From positions 62,001-126,000 of the forward strand of contig DUED01000037.1 in NCBI GenBank assembly GCA_011176685.1: a stretch of DNA of 64,000 nt, read 5' to 3'. A program made the position numbers and the translations under genes. Positions 44,774 through 54,537 of this stretch are shown here, piece by piece. The notes below the pieces were generated by a model. That model saw only the letters and a list, made by a program, of their open reading frames with translations, did no database searches and had not been told where the DNA came from. The stretch comes from Anaerolineae bacterium (GTDB taxonomy: Bacteria; Chloroflexota; Anaerolineae; Anaerolineales; Anaerolineaceae). Each line of letters opens with the position of its first letter. Position 1 is the first letter of the stretch.

Positions 44774-47700
44774 TTAACGTTTGCGGTGCCGCTTGCGTTT
44801 TTTCTTCTTTTTTGATGGGCTGATTTGCTGTGAAGCTTGAGGTTGTGGAGGCGTTGGCAGTTTTTCTGCTGAGGTTTTTTTCTTGATTGGCTGTACTCTG
44901 AATATACGGCTGATCACTGCCATACGAATATCTGCTAGAAGGTTTTTGAATGCATCAGTTGATTGGCTTTTATATTGAACCAAGGGATCACGCTGTGCAT
45001 ACGCCTCCATCCGGATAGAAACGCGCAAAGCTTCCATACGTGTCAGGTGCTCGATCCATAGTTCTGAGATTGCGCTTAATAATATATGCCGAAAGATAGA
45101 ATTCTGAATGTTTTTTCCAAAGGTCGATTTGAGCTGATCTTTTTGCGCGGCAGGAATTTCTGTTAAGCGCTTATCCTGCAGGGCAAGAATTTGATCATTG
45201 TCCAATTCACTTAATATTTTTGATTTAAGAGAGGGGTTTAAATTCGCAAGGGTTAATCCTGCCTCAGCCATCCTTTGCCATTCCATCCATCCCCATACGC
45301 TGCGAAGCTTATTTTGCACAGTCTCGAAATGAGCAAGCACGTCTTCAACGACGGTTTCTGGTTTTGTCGTTTCAATATATTTAGCAGTCAGATAAATATA
45401 ACTTAACAAGTTGATACGTTTCCAACCACGTTGATGGGTGTGTGGATTAATAGCCATTTGTTTGCCAGTAGCCATAGCATTCAGGAGAATGGGCAGATTG
45501 GATTTGTTGATTGGGCTGTCTTGAAATTGATGAAAAACAGCTGTAATGTTTTGGTTTATTTGGCTGCTATCATCATGGATTGCTTTAATTTTCTTATTGA
45601 ACTTTTCCTCAATGGCAGATAAGTACGTCTTATTAATTGCTGTCCAATCCCCTTTTTGTAGCTCAGATAAATTCACGACTAGTGGTTCGCTGATGCGGCG
45701 GCTTATTGTTAATGAGATTCGCGTAAGAAATATTGAAAGTAAGTTATTTCTAATTTGTTCCTGTAAAGCTAGTTGTGCTTCCGATGACCCTGCAATCAAT
45801 TGTCCTATTTGTTCCTGAGACAAGTTCAATTTAACTCGTGCATAATTTTGCAATTCTCGTAAGAATTCCTTATTTGATTGCGAGGAAGTTTCTGGGTTGA
45901 GCTCTATCCCATCAAAAAAAGTATTTACGTATTCCAAACGCTCTTGTAGTTGCTGCCTATAGATTTTTGCGGTCCTTTCCAGAAAAACCGAAGTGCTGTT
46001 AGCTAAATGATCCTTCTCTGCCTTTAGTGCTTCTTCAGCCAGGTTGTGAAGAGCTGTTTTTAGGGGGATGCTGTCAATTGTTTTTTGATTAAAGTCATGT
46101 GGGAAATGATTGATTATTAATCTTAATGGAAATGATGAGATTGCAATTTGTTGTTGGTTGTAGAACATCGTTGGCTGGATTTCCTCTAGGAATGCCAGCA
46201 GTTTCCAGAGTTCTTCAGGGTCCTCCATAGCACCCAAGATTCGCTGCTGAAGTTCAGAGTGTAGCATTTCACTCACGTCTTCAGTGAGGTCTTCTTTGGT
46301 GAGAGCTTTATCCCTTTCTGTATAGATACGTTCACGTTGGTCATTCAGAACATCATCGTATTCCAGCAGATGTTTACGGATATCGAAGTTATAACCCTCA
46401 ACTCTTTCCTGGGCTTGCTCAACCATGCGTCCGATCATACGGCTTTCAATTGGAAGAGAGACATCAACATTGAAAAATTTCATCATTGCTTCGGCTCTTT
46501 CACCCCCAAAAAGCCGCATGAGCTCATCTTCCAGCGAAAGGTAAAATCGGGAAGATCCTGGGTCGCCCTGACGCGCAGAGCGGCCACGGAGCTGATTGTC
46601 GATGCGCCTTGCTTCGTGCCGTTCTGATCCAATAACATGTAAACCGCCCTTTTCGCGCACTTGTCGCATGTTCTGCATGAATTCAAAGAATGCCTCAACG
46701 CTCTCTTGATAGATGCCATAGAGTTCACTGTGTATATCTTTGAGTGCCTTTTCCATTTGTGTATTGGACATATCAAATGGGTCTTTCCCGGAATTCTTTA
46801 AAACCAGTGTAATATCTGCGTAGATGTGCTCATCAAGTTCACCACCCAATTTAATATCCACACCACGGCCAGCCATGTTTGTGGCGATGGTTACTGCCCC
46901 AAATGAACCCGCGCTGGCAATAATCTGCGATTCCTCATCGTGTTTGAGTGCATTCAAGACCTGATGCGGAATTCCACCCCGAATTACCTTTTTTAGGCGA
47001 GGGATGTTCTCCTCAGAGAGACCGAGAGAGTGACGGATGCGTTCAAGGTTTTCAGAATCGTCTGGATTGGGTGATGGTAGCCCAGCCTGCCGGGCTATCT
47101 GGCGTAGTTCAGGGGATTTCAGTTTTGGAAGCGGCTGGTTTAGGAACTCGAGCTCTGGAATGGCGCGTTCAATATTGTTAATATCATGAGTTTTGCGCCA
47201 GGCTTCCTTGATTAGGATAACCTGCAATAAACGTCGGATAGATTCTGCTTGTAAACGTTTTGAAAGGCGCTCAGAGTGCTCGATAGATGTAGTACCAACT
47301 AGCTGTGGCCTACCAATGACGTAGTAGCGTATGATTTCCAAGATAATAGCCTGCAGTTTTGCTTCTTCTTTGCGATAAACCACATCTGGATAATCTATTC
47401 GCTTCCAGAAAACCGGCTTTTGTTCCGCATTATTCTTATAAGCGTAATATATAAAGGTGTAACCTTCTTCGTCTTTTGCTTTTAGTGTATTGAGGGTAGT
47501 ATCTGGGAGGGCAGCAATGTAATCCAAATTAGTTGGAATGGGGATAACCTCTAAGCCATAGATAGTGAAAAACTCTTCTGCTTCCGTTAAAGCAGTTCCA
47601 GTCATGCCGGATAATTTTTCATATTTCCGGAAGTAATTCTGTAGCGTAATGGTGGCGTGGGTAATGTTCTCGGGGTTGACTTTTACGCCTTCTTTAGCTT

Positions 47701-48814
47701 CTACTGCTTGGTGTAACCCCTCGGACCAGCGGCGGCCAGGCATCAATCTTCCGGTAAACGTATCTACAATGATGACCTGCCCACCTTGAATAATATAATC
47801 CTTATTGCGCATATAGAGCAGCTTTGCTTTGAGCGCCTGCTCCAGATACCCTAGAATTCGTGCTTGTTCATGGGTGATATCTTCTGGTCGATCAGGATCG
47901 CGCAGAGGGATTCCTAGCAGATCCTCTACGTGTGCTTCACCCACTTCCGTCAACGCGACGCTGCGGTCTTTTTCACTGAAGTCGTAATCTTCTGTGTTGA
48001 GTTGGCGCACGACCTGTGCCATGCGCTCGTACCAGGAAATATCCTCTGATGCAGGACCTGAAATAATTAAGGGTGTTCGGGCTTCATCAATTAAGATGTT
48101 GTCCACCTCGTCTATGATCGCATAGTGATGTCCATGCTGTGCCCTATTTTCAATACGGAGTACAAGATTATCACGTAAATAATCAAATCCGAACTCGTTG
48201 TTAGTGCCATAGGTGATATCTGCCTGGTAAGCTTCTTTTCTGGTTACTAAACGAAGTTGATGCTGATCTTCATGATTAGAAGTAACCCCGAAGTCTACTA
48301 GATAAGCGTTGCGACCATTTCCAGTGCGGCTAGCCATCTGCAGAACGCCAACGTTGAGGCCAAGCATGAAATAAATGGGGGACATCCAACGTGCGTCGCG
48401 ACGGGCTAGATAATCATTAACGGTTACAAGGTGGGCACCTTTTCCGGTCAGGGCATTTAGATATAGGGGCAGGGTCGCCGCGAGTGTTTTACCTTCCCCC
48501 GTGCGCATTTCTGCGATCTTGCCCTCGTGCATCACGATGCCACCGATCAACTGGACATTAAAGTGGCGTTGACCTAGTGTTCGCTTGCTTGCCTCGCGTA
48601 CAGCTGCAAACGATTCAGGCAGAAGATTAGTAAGTGTTTCGCCTTTTCCCAACCTGGTGCGAAATTCGGTTGTCTTTAAGCGCAGTTCAGCATCACTGAA
48701 CTGCTCAAATTGTTTTTCAAGCTGGTTTATTTGTGCAGCTATGGCTGATAGTCTTTCCAATTCGTGTTTTTGGGGATCACCACTGAGAACACGTGCCACT
48801 TTTCTAAACATCAT
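44774..48814 (-). CDS. secA: protein translocase ATPase SecA, greatly extended
   Basis: A 1346-residue SecA; most are 800-950. Walker A is MRTGEGKT (103-110) and Walker B DEVDNILIDEARTPL (235-249). TNMAGRGVDIKLGG (645-658) belongs to the second motor domain. Two insertions are seen relative to usual SecA: about 90 residues at 521-612 inside NBD2, and about 55 residues at 660-715 before GGLHVIGSERHEARR. The C-terminal part after HLLEYDDVLNDQRE (near 825) is about 520 residues, roughly 300 more than usual. It ends in a Lys/Arg cluster in place of the zinc finger. It drives preproteins through SecYEG. An extended -10 (TGCTATAAT) lies about 20 bases upstream. Confidence 0.95.
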   Translation of the reverse strand: MMFRKVARVLSGDPQKHELERLSAIAAQINQLEKQFEQFSDAELRLKTTEFRTRLGKGETLTNLLPESFAAVREASKRTLGQRHFNVQLIGGIVMHEGKIAEMRTGEGKTLAATLPLYLNALTGKGAHLVTVNDYLARRDARWMSPIYFMLGLNVGVLQMASRTGNGRNAYLVDFGVTSNHEDQHQLRLVTRKEAYQADITYGTNNEFGFDYLRDNLVLRIENRAQHGHHYAIIDEVDNILIDEARTPLIISGPASEDISWYERMAQVVRQLNTEDYDFSEKDRSVALTEVGEAHVEDLLGIPLRDPDRPEDITHEQARILGYLEQALKAKLLYMRNKDYIIQGGQVIIVDTFTGRLMPGRRWSEGLHQAVEAKEGVKVNPENITHATITLQNYFRKYEKLSGMTGTALTEAEEFFTIYGLEVIPIPTNLDYIAALPDTTLNTLKAKDEEGYTFIYYAYKNNAEQKPVFWKRIDYPDVVYRKEEAKLQAIILEIIRYYVIGRPQLVGTTSIEHSERLSKRLQAESIRRLLQVILIKEAWRKTHDINNIERAIPELEFLNQPLPKLKSPELRQIARQAGLPSPNPDDSENLERIRHSLGLSEENIPRLKKVIRGGIPHQVLNALKHDEESQIIASAGSFGAVTIATNMAGRGVDIKLGGELDEHIYADITLVLKNSGKDPFDMSNTQMEKALKDIHSELYGIYQESVEAFFEFMQNMRQVREKGGLHVIGSERHEARRIDNQLRGRSARQGDPGSSRFYLSLEDELMRLFGGERAEAMMKFFNVDVSLPIESRMIGRMVEQAQERVEGYNFDIRKHLLEYDDVLNDQRERIYTERDKALTKEDLTEDVSEMLHSELQQRILGAMEDPEELWKLLAFLEEIQPTMFYNQQQIAISSFPLRLIINHFPHDFNQKTIDSIPLKTALHNLAEEALKAEKDHLANSTSVFLERTAKIYRQQLQERLEYVNTFFDGIELNPETSSQSNKEFLRELQNYARVKLNLSQEQIGQLIAGSSEAQLALQEQIRNNLLSIFLTRISLTISRRISEPLVVNLSELQKGDWTAINKTYLSAIEEKFNKKIKAIHDDSSQINQNITAVFHQFQDSPINKSNLPILLNAMATGKQMAINPHTHQRGWKRINLLSYIYLTAKYIETTKPETVVEDVLAHFETVQNKLRSVWGWMEWQRMAEAGLTLANLNPSLKSKILSELDNDQILALQDKRLTEIPAAQKDQLKSTFGKNIQNSIFRHILLSAISELWIEHLTRMEALRVSIRMEAYAQRDPLVQYKSQSTDAFKNLLADIRMAVISRIFRVQPIKKKTSAEKLPTPPQPQASQQISPSKKKKKRKRHRKR

Positions 48815-48831
48815 TCTATCTTTCCGCAGCG

Positions 48832-48840
48832 ATTATAGCA
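48832..48840 (-). promoter_or_regulatory. extended -10 promoter of secA
   Basis: The minus strand has TGCTATAAT at 48840-48832, an extended -10 box. The secA ATG is 18 bases downstream of its end. Confidence 0.55.
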
Positions 48841-48875
48841 CAGCGGCTTTTTTTAAATATTTTCATATGTATGGA

Positions 48876-48908
48876 AATAAAAAGGGGGGAGTAAAACCCC
48901 ACCCTTAT
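48876..48908 (-). terminator. terminator after lpdA
   Basis: On the minus strand AAGGGTGGGG pairs with CTCCCCCCTT over a 5-base loop, with one T-C mismatch and one G-U pair, and is followed by TTTATTT. It lies between lpdA and the secA promoter. Confidence 0.65.
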
Positions 48909-48922
48909 TAGGAATAAAAAAA

Positions 48923-50320
48923 TTACATGTGGATAGCGTGGCCTTCTACCGCCTCAGCGGCTTCCATGACCGTTTCACTCAAGGTCGGGTGTGCATGTAT
49001 ATTGTGTGCGATATCTTCTGCAGTGAGTTCCATTCGCTGTGCCAGGGTTAGTTCAGGCAATAGTTCGGTGGCTTCTGGGCCTATCATGTGTGAACCCAGA
49101 ATTCGGCCGTTTTTCGCATCCGTGATGATCTTAGTAAAACCAACGGATTCACCTAGGCCAAGTGCCTTGCCGTTTGCAAGAAATGGGAAGCGTCCGACTT
49201 TAATTTCATGTCCAGCTTCTACCGCCTGGGCTTCCGTCATACCGAATGATGCTACTTGGGGATGACAGTAGGTTGCACTAGGAATCATCAAGTAGTCAAG
49301 TGGATTAGTTTCTTTTCCGGCAATATTATCAGCACAGAGGATTCCCATTCTTGAAGCAACATGTGCCAGTAGTAGCTTGCCAGTTACATCACCAATTGCC
49401 CAAATGCCCGGCACATTAGTGGACGTGTGTTCATCAATAACCACAAAGCTATTTTTATCTAATTCTACGCCCACCGCTTCTAAATCAAGCTCATCAATAC
49501 TTGCTTTGAACCCAATGGCGACCAGCACCTGTTCTGCTTCCAGAGTTTTTTCGCCACCTTCATAAGATACTGTAACCGTCGCGTTTTTATCTCCTGCATC
49601 GATAGATTGCACACGACAGCTTGTGAGTGCTTCAATGCCGCGTTTTTTGAGTGATTTTTCTAATTCGACGCTGATTTCCTCATCTTCAAGCGGCAACACG
49701 TTGGGCAGCATTTCCACCAGGGTAACCTTGGAACCGTAAGCATTCCAAATAGTTGCGAATTCCACCCCAAGCGGTCCGGCACCGATGATGATGGCAGAAG
49801 CGGGCAGAGTTTCCTGCAAAATAGCATCCCTGTAAGTGAGTACGTGTTTTCCGTCGATTTCCCAGCCAGGAATAGGGAAAGGGTGAGTGCCGGTAGCAAC
49901 CACAATGTTTGTGGCTTTTAGATCTTGAGATTTTCCTTCTACGTCAGTTACCTGCACTCTATCTGGGGCAGTAAATTTTGCAGTGCCCATAAACACATCG
50001 ATGTTGTTCTTCTTCATTAAAAAATTAACGCCGCGTATGAGCCGTTTAGAAACCCGACGGCTGCGTTTAACCGCGGCTGCATAATCGAGTTGCAAGTTAT
50101 CAAATGAGACGCCGAATTCCTTTGCTCTTTCCCGTAGTGTGTGTGCAATTTCGGCATTCTTGAGCAAAGCTTTCGTGGGAATACAGCCCACATTCAGGCA
50201 AACGCCGCCCAGCCACTCCTTATCTATAATTGCTGTTTTCAGCCCCAGTTGTGAAGCGCGGATAGCACAGACATACCCACCGGGTCCTGCTCCGATGATG
50301 ATGACATCATATTCATTCAT
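48923..50320 (-). CDS. lpdA: dihydrolipoyl dehydrogenase
   Basis: A 465-residue flavoprotein disulphide reductase. The FAD motif is IIGAGPGGYVCAIRA; the redox disulphide is GGVCLNVGCIPTK near residue 40. The NAD motif is IIGAGPLGVEFATIW near 177. The C-terminal dimer domain carries the catalytic His-Glu in HIHAHPTLSETVMEAAE. It reoxidises lipoamide in pyruvate or branched-chain oxo-acid dehydrogenases or the glycine cleavage system. No such complex is encoded next to it. I start at ATG 50320, where GAGAAG lies upstream, rather than at the TTG of the longer frame. The 260-base gap to folP holds only its promoter region. Confidence 0.95.
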   Translation of the reverse strand: MNEYDVIIIGAGPGGYVCAIRASQLGLKTAIIDKEWLGGVCLNVGCIPTKALLKNAEIAHTLRERAKEFGVSFDNLQLDYAAAVKRSRRVSKRLIRGVNFLMKKNNIDVFMGTAKFTAPDRVQVTDVEGKSQDLKATNIVVATGTHPFPIPGWEIDGKHVLTYRDAILQETLPASAIIIGAGPLGVEFATIWNAYGSKVTLVEMLPNVLPLEDEEISVELEKSLKKRGIEALTSCRVQSIDAGDKNATVTVSYEGGEKTLEAEQVLVAIGFKASIDELDLEAVGVELDKNSFVVIDEHTSTNVPGIWAIGDVTGKLLLAHVASRMGILCADNIAGKETNPLDYLMIPSATYCHPQVASFGMTEAQAVEAGHEIKVGRFPFLANGKALGLGESVGFTKIITDAKNGRILGSHMIGPEATELLPELTLAQRMELTAEDIAHNIHAHPTLSETVMEAAEAVEGHAIHM

Positions 50321-50581
50321 TGTTCTTCTCACTTTCAATAGATTAGATATGTTATTTTATTAAAGTATAGGCGCACCTGAAAAAATAAAAAAAATTATAC
50401 TGCCATTTTTCTAGGGTTTAATAAAAATATAAAAATGACTCTGATAGAGTTGAATATAATTTAAGGTGGGGGCATTTCTATTGATGAAAAAGCGAGAGAG
50501 AGCGAGACGATCATTTTCGATTAAATCATACAAAAGAATTGATTAATAAGCAACGTGTTCTTAGAGTGAGTAAATATTATG

Positions 50582-51448
50582 TCATTGCCTGATAATTGCA
50601 TCCGTCATTTTGGCAACCCTGACCATTTCCTTTACATCATGTACACGGACAATATCTGCTCCATTTGCAATACCGATTGCAACAGCGGCGGCAGTACCTT
50701 CCAGCCGGTCCTCGGGTGAAAGGTTGAGCGTGTAACCGATAAATGATTTACGAGATGGGCCTATCAATAATGGATACCCCATTTTTTTAAAGCTTTGCAA
50801 CCTCCGCATTAATTCGAGATTTTGTTCGACACTTTTCCCAAATCCGATCCCAGGATCTATAATGATCTTTTCTTTTTCAATACCATGCTTGCGTGCAGTT
50901 TTGATACTATCTTGCAGTTCTGAGATTATGTCTTGAATGAGATCCCGATATTTCATATGGGTATATCTGTTACCGAGTTTCTGGCTGCTTTCTACCTTTT
51001 TCCTTTCACTACGGTTGTGCATTAAAATGATTGAAGACTGATACTTGGCGACCACTGCGCCTAAATCAGGATCGGCAGTAAGCCCCCAGATATCATTGAT
51101 CCAATCAGCACCGCGTCTCAGCGTTTCTTCTGCTACCCTAGATTTGTATGTGTCGATTGAAAGAAGTATATCCAGATCAGCATGAACAATGGCTTCAAGC
51201 GCTGGTATCAGTCTTGCCAACTCAGTCTTTGCATCAACTGGGTCAGAGCCAGGTCGGCTGCTTTCTGCACCCAGGTCGATGATGTCCGCACCTTCATGCA
51301 CAAACCGCTGCGCTTCCAGCAGGGCTGCATCGGCAATGTCACCCCCTTTGATTAAGCCATCGCCGGAGAAGCTATCTGGTGTAAGGTTAATAATACCCAT
51401 AACATAAGTGCGCTCGCCCCATTTGAGAGTTGTGTTTTTCCTGCTCAT
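50582..51448 (-). CDS. folP: dihydropteroate synthase
   Basis: A 288-residue TIM-barrel enzyme. Signatures are MGIINLTPDSFSGDG near the start, IIDLGAESSRPGS near 60 and DPGIGFGKSVEQNLELM near 200. It condenses p-aminobenzoate with the pterin diphosphate in folate synthesis. The start overlaps the folK stop as ATGA, so the two are translated as a unit. Confidence 0.95.
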   Translation of the reverse strand: MSRKNTTLKWGERTYVMGIINLTPDSFSGDGLIKGGDIADAALLEAQRFVHEGADIIDLGAESSRPGSDPVDAKTELARLIPALEAIVHADLDILLSIDTYKSRVAEETLRRGADWINDIWGLTADPDLGAVVAKYQSSIILMHNRSERKKVESSQKLGNRYTHMKYRDLIQDIISELQDSIKTARKHGIEKEKIIIDPGIGFGKSVEQNLELMRRLQSFKKMGYPLLIGPSRKSFIGYTLNLSPEDRLEGTAAAVAIGIANGADIVRVHDVKEMVRVAKMTDAIIRQ

Positions 51449-51966
51449 CTCATTTTCCAGTTATTATTAAGAGTTTTTCCTTGTCGGTACAGAGTGACTC
51501 CTTCATTGCTGATGGAGCCACATAATTCACGAACAGTCTTTTTAAATACTGGGTGGTAGAAATCAGGCGCAATTTCCACCAGCGGTATTAGCACAAAAGC
51601 ACGTTCGTGCAAACTGGGATGGGGAATAGTTAATTCTGGTGTTTTCTTGATGAGGTCATTGAAGAAGAGTATATCTATATCCAGGATTCGAGGGCCATAT
51701 CGGAATGTATTCTGCCTGCCTATTTTCTTTTCAATACCTTTCAACTGAATGAGCAGTTCCAATGGCTTGAGTTTGGTTTGTATAGCAATCGCCTGGTTCA
51801 AAAAGTGAGGTTGATCGAGATATCCCCAGGGAACAGTGTCGTAAATGCTGGAGCGCCTTATGATTTTCGAAAACCCCTGAAGTTCTGAAACCGCAGTTTG
51901 TAGGTTTTCATAACGGTTTCCCAGGTTGCTACCCATACTTAATAATATGTCATTCATACTTCCCAT
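51445..51966 (-). CDS. folK: 2-amino-4-hydroxy-6-hydroxymethyldihydropteridine pyrophosphokinase
   Basis: A 173-residue HPPK. Its signature is RYGPRILDIDILFF near 88-101, with the substrate-binding SMGSNLGNRYENL at the start and PHPSLHERAFVLIPL later. It activates the pterin for folP. ATG at 51966 or the second ATG three codons on may be used. The gene begins three bases after hom ends. Confidence 0.93.
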   Translation of the reverse strand: MGSMNDILLSMGSNLGNRYENLQTAVSELQGFSKIIRRSSIYDTVPWGYLDQPHFLNQAIAIQTKLKPLELLIQLKGIEKKIGRQNTFRYGPRILDIDILFFNDLIKKTPELTIPHPSLHERAFVLIPLVEIAPDFYHPVFKKTVRELCGSISNEGVTLYRQGKTLNNNWKMR

Positions 51967-51969
51967 TTG

Positions 51970-52995
51970 TTATTTCTGATAGATTGATATTAAGTCAGCT
52001 AATAAACCATAAGCAGTAGTTTCCGGTCCGGGGTTTCCTTCGAGAAGTCCTAGACCTGGGAGCACATCAGTGTGAAAATGAATGAAGGAGCTGGTACCGT
52101 TCACGCTGAAAAGAGGTGATCCAGCAACCACTAATTCTGGGGCAACGCTGGCATGCAGTTTTTCCCCTTGCATTTGAGCACGGCAGACCAATTTCCAGCG
52201 CTTCCCTTCCTTTTTTGCGCGTTTGACGGTCTCGGATGTAATATCACGAATGCCTGTTCGGTTAACTTCCTGTGGTTTGAGGGGCATGTTCATCAAAACC
52301 GTAACAAGAATGGCTACTTTTATGGCTGCATCCCATCCATCTATATCACCGCTGGGATCTGTCTCCGTAATTCCGATTGACTTAGCGTAGTTAACAGCTT
52401 CATCGAAACTTTTCCCATCTTCCATCTGCTCAAGAATCAAGTTGGTGCAGGAGTTCAAGATGCCCTCAAAACTAATAAGTTTCGCTGCTGGTAGTGTTTG
52501 ACGGAAAAGTGAAAAAATTGGGGCACCATCCATAACAGTGGATTCGAAGAGTAAGGTTTTTCCAACTTTGCCTTCTAGGGATGTAAGTTCTTGGTAGGCG
52601 TGAGCAATCGGGCCTTTATTGGCGCTAACCACATGCATGCCATTCGACAGTGCAGTTTCAATGTGTTTTACAGCCGGTTGGCCGGATTGGTAATTAACAG
52701 GTGTGTTTTCTATCATTGTGTCTGACTGACAATTGCGAATGAGTGCAAGGGTATCGGCAAAGGATTGTTGTGATAAAGTCGTCAGGGGCTGGTTTGTGTT
52801 CATCAGCGCAATCGCTCTTCGTGTATCTAACCCTTCTTGGTTCAAAACACAGCCATGCGAGCCAGTTGCAATGCCAGTTATGCGAAAATTCAGGTTTTGA
52901 GTACTTTGTAATTCCTGCCGCTTTCGTATAAGGAGATGGGCAAATGCCTGCCCTACATTGCCGAACCCGATCATGACCAGAGAAATATTATTCAT
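51970..52995 (-). CDS. hom: homoserine dehydrogenase (short form)
   Basis: A 341-residue enzyme without the C-terminal ACT domain of the long form. The NAD(P) motif is MIGFGNVGQAFAHLL. The catalytic region holds HVVSANKGPIA, and EGILNSCTNLIL and DPSGDIDGWDAAIK near 190-215. It reduces aspartate semialdehyde to homoserine. Without the ACT domain, threonine feedback control should be weak or absent. It precedes folK by three bases; a TATAAT lies about 30 bases upstream of its start. Confidence 0.92.
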   Translation of the reverse strand: MNNISLVMIGFGNVGQAFAHLLIRKRQELQSTQNLNFRITGIATGSHGCVLNQEGLDTRRAIALMNTNQPLTTLSQQSFADTLALIRNCQSDTMIENTPVNYQSGQPAVKHIETALSNGMHVVSANKGPIAHAYQELTSLEGKVGKTLLFESTVMDGAPIFSLFRQTLPAAKLISFEGILNSCTNLILEQMEDGKSFDEAVNYAKSIGITETDPSGDIDGWDAAIKVAILVTVLMNMPLKPQEVNRTGIRDITSETVKRAKKEGKRWKLVCRAQMQGEKLHASVAPELVVAGSPLFSVNGTSSFIHFHTDVLPGLGLLEGNPGPETTAYGLLADLISIYQK

Positions 52996-53047
52996 GAAAA
53001 TTCAAACACGCAATATTATAGATTAAGTAAGGGACGTTGTTCCTTGA

Positions 53048-53902
53048 TTACTTTGCATGGACTAATTTTGAAGCTTGCCATTTTATTCCTTCCACTGTTG
53101 TTCTGATATGTAGCAGGTCAAAGATGGCGGTTTGCAGCTTATCTGGATTGCCAGTAGTAACAGCGGTCAGAATACCATTCGCTTTTCTTTTTGCCAATAA
53201 TTTGTTTTTTTGTAGTAAAAACTTCACACGTTTCGCAACTGCTGGAGCAGGATTAATAATGGTGGCTTCCTCGCCGGCGATTTCGCGAATAAGGGGCATA
53301 ACGAATGGATAGTGAGTACAGCCCAGCACAAACACGTCGGCACCTTTAGCTATCATTGGCTTAATTGCATGGGTGAGTATTTGACGTATCCGTTTATTCT
53401 GTAAATTACCAAGCTCGATCTCTTGCACTAGCCCTTGACAGGGTTCTTGCAGAATTGTTACACTCTTCCCAAAACGTTCTACTAGGGAATTGTATAGCTC
53501 TCCTTGAAAGGTGGCAGGCGTTGCCAGAACACCCACAACCCCACTTTTTGTTATCGCTGTAGCCGGTTTGACAGCAGGTTCCATGCCCACTATTGGGATG
53601 TCAGGAAAGATTTTCCGCAGATGATGCAAAGCAGCGCTGGAAGCTGTATTGCAAGCAACTACGATTAATGCCGCTCCACGCATGATTAAAAACTCTGCAA
53701 TACCCACTGCGAAAGTGAGGACTTCATCTAATTCTTTTTCGCCGTACGGAACGTGCGCCTGATCAGCCAGGTAAAGGATGTTTTGTGATGGTATGAGTTT
53801 GCGGATAGCGCGGACAATGGATAATCCACCGATTCCGGAATCAAAAGCAGCCACAAGGGAGAAAAGTATGTTTGAATTTTCTAATGTTTCCACGTCCTGC
53901 AT
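53048..53902 (-). CDS. murI: glutamate racemase
   Basis: A 284-residue racemase. The two catalytic cysteines are C84 (VVACNTASSA) and C195 (LGCTHYPF). The N-terminal AFDSGIGGLSIV carries the conserved Asp/Ser. It supplies D-glutamate for peptidoglycan, which agrees with murJ and uppS nearby. The ATG at 53902 lies within a TATAAT-like box, so the true start may be the GTG three codons later; the family motif begins at about residue 18 either way. Confidence 0.92.
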   Translation of the reverse strand: MQDVETLENSNILFSLVAAFDSGIGGLSIVRAIRKLIPSQNILYLADQAHVPYGEKELDEVLTFAVGIAEFLIMRGAALIVVACNTASSAALHHLRKIFPDIPIVGMEPAVKPATAITKSGVVGVLATPATFQGELYNSLVERFGKSVTILQEPCQGLVQEIELGNLQNKRIRQILTHAIKPMIAKGADVFVLGCTHYPFVMPLIREIAGEEATIINPAPAVAKRVKFLLQKNKLLAKRKANGILTAVTTGNPDKLQTAIFDLLHIRTTVEGIKWQASKLVHAK

Positions 53903-53907
53903 TATAA

Positions 53908-53941
53908 ATGAAAAGGGCGCAACCTGGTGTTGGCTGCGTCC
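53908..53941 (-). terminator. terminator after rplS
   Basis: On the minus strand GGACGCAGCC pairs with GGTTGCGCCC with one mismatch and one G-T pair, followed by TTTTCATTT. It lies between rplS and murI. Confidence 0.75.
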
Positions 53942-53965
53942 TCAAGAATATGTCGTTTAAATATT

Positions 53966-54313
53966 TTATGAAAATTTCTGTTTAAGTCTTGCCTTCTTAC
54001 CAGTACGTTCGCGCAAGTAATATAGACGCGCGCGTCGTACTTTGCTATGGCGTTCAATGACTACCTTATCGATTCTTGGAGAACGTAGCAAGAATGTGCG
54101 TTCAACTCCAATGCCATTGCTGGCAATGCGCCGAACGCTGAAGGTGGCATCATTACCATTTTGTGTTACATATAGGACCGTTCCTTTAAATACCTGAATC
54201 CTTTCCCGGTTACCTTCGGTGATCTTCACGTGCACGCTGACTGCATCACCCGCAGACAGTTCGGGAATATTCGGATTAGGTGCTGCTTCAATTGATTTCA
54301 ATAAATCGTTCAT
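53966..54313 (-). CDS. rplS: 50S ribosomal protein L19
   Basis: A 115-residue L19. Conserved blocks are GDAVSVHVKITEGNRERIQVFKG, and GVERTFLLRSPRIDKVVIERHSKVRRARLYYLR, with a basic tail KARLKQKF. It lies at the subunit interface of the ribosome. It is transcribed alone, with a promoter upstream and a terminator downstream. Confidence 0.97.
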   Translation of the reverse strand: MNDLLKSIEAAPNPNIPELSAGDAVSVHVKITEGNRERIQVFKGTVLYVTQNGNDATFSVRRIASNGIGVERTFLLRSPRIDKVVIERHSKVRRARLYYLRERTGKKARLKQKFS

Positions 54314-54370
54314 GTTTACTTCCCGTTTATATTACCTTATATTACCTATAGTCTTGCGGAACGAGGGCTG

Positions 54371-54399
54371 ATTTTACCACGAATACAATACCCCGTAAA
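54371..54399 (-). promoter_or_regulatory. promoter of rplS
   Basis: On the minus strand TTTACG (54399-54394) and TAAAAT (54376-54371) have a 17-base spacer. A direct repeat of GGTAATATAA follows in the leader before the ATG. The rest of the gap up to 54537 shows nothing else, apart from a 10-base GTTCAATAGA direct repeat. Confidence 0.55.
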
Positions 54400-54537
54400 G
54401 CATTTGTATAGGTTCAATAGATATGAGAAAGATCGGGGTGTATAAGTTCAATAGAGAGGATGCAAATTTCTGGATTAAGATGTGTAGTAGGATTGAATGT
54501 TTTCTGAAGTGGTCAAATTGTCCAAGATTGTGCTGCT

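Noticed and set aside
50321-50581. Hidden gene or RNA in the lpdA-folP gap
   Set aside because: The AT-rich stretch has only short frames and a TATACT box for lpdA; no stable structure was seen.
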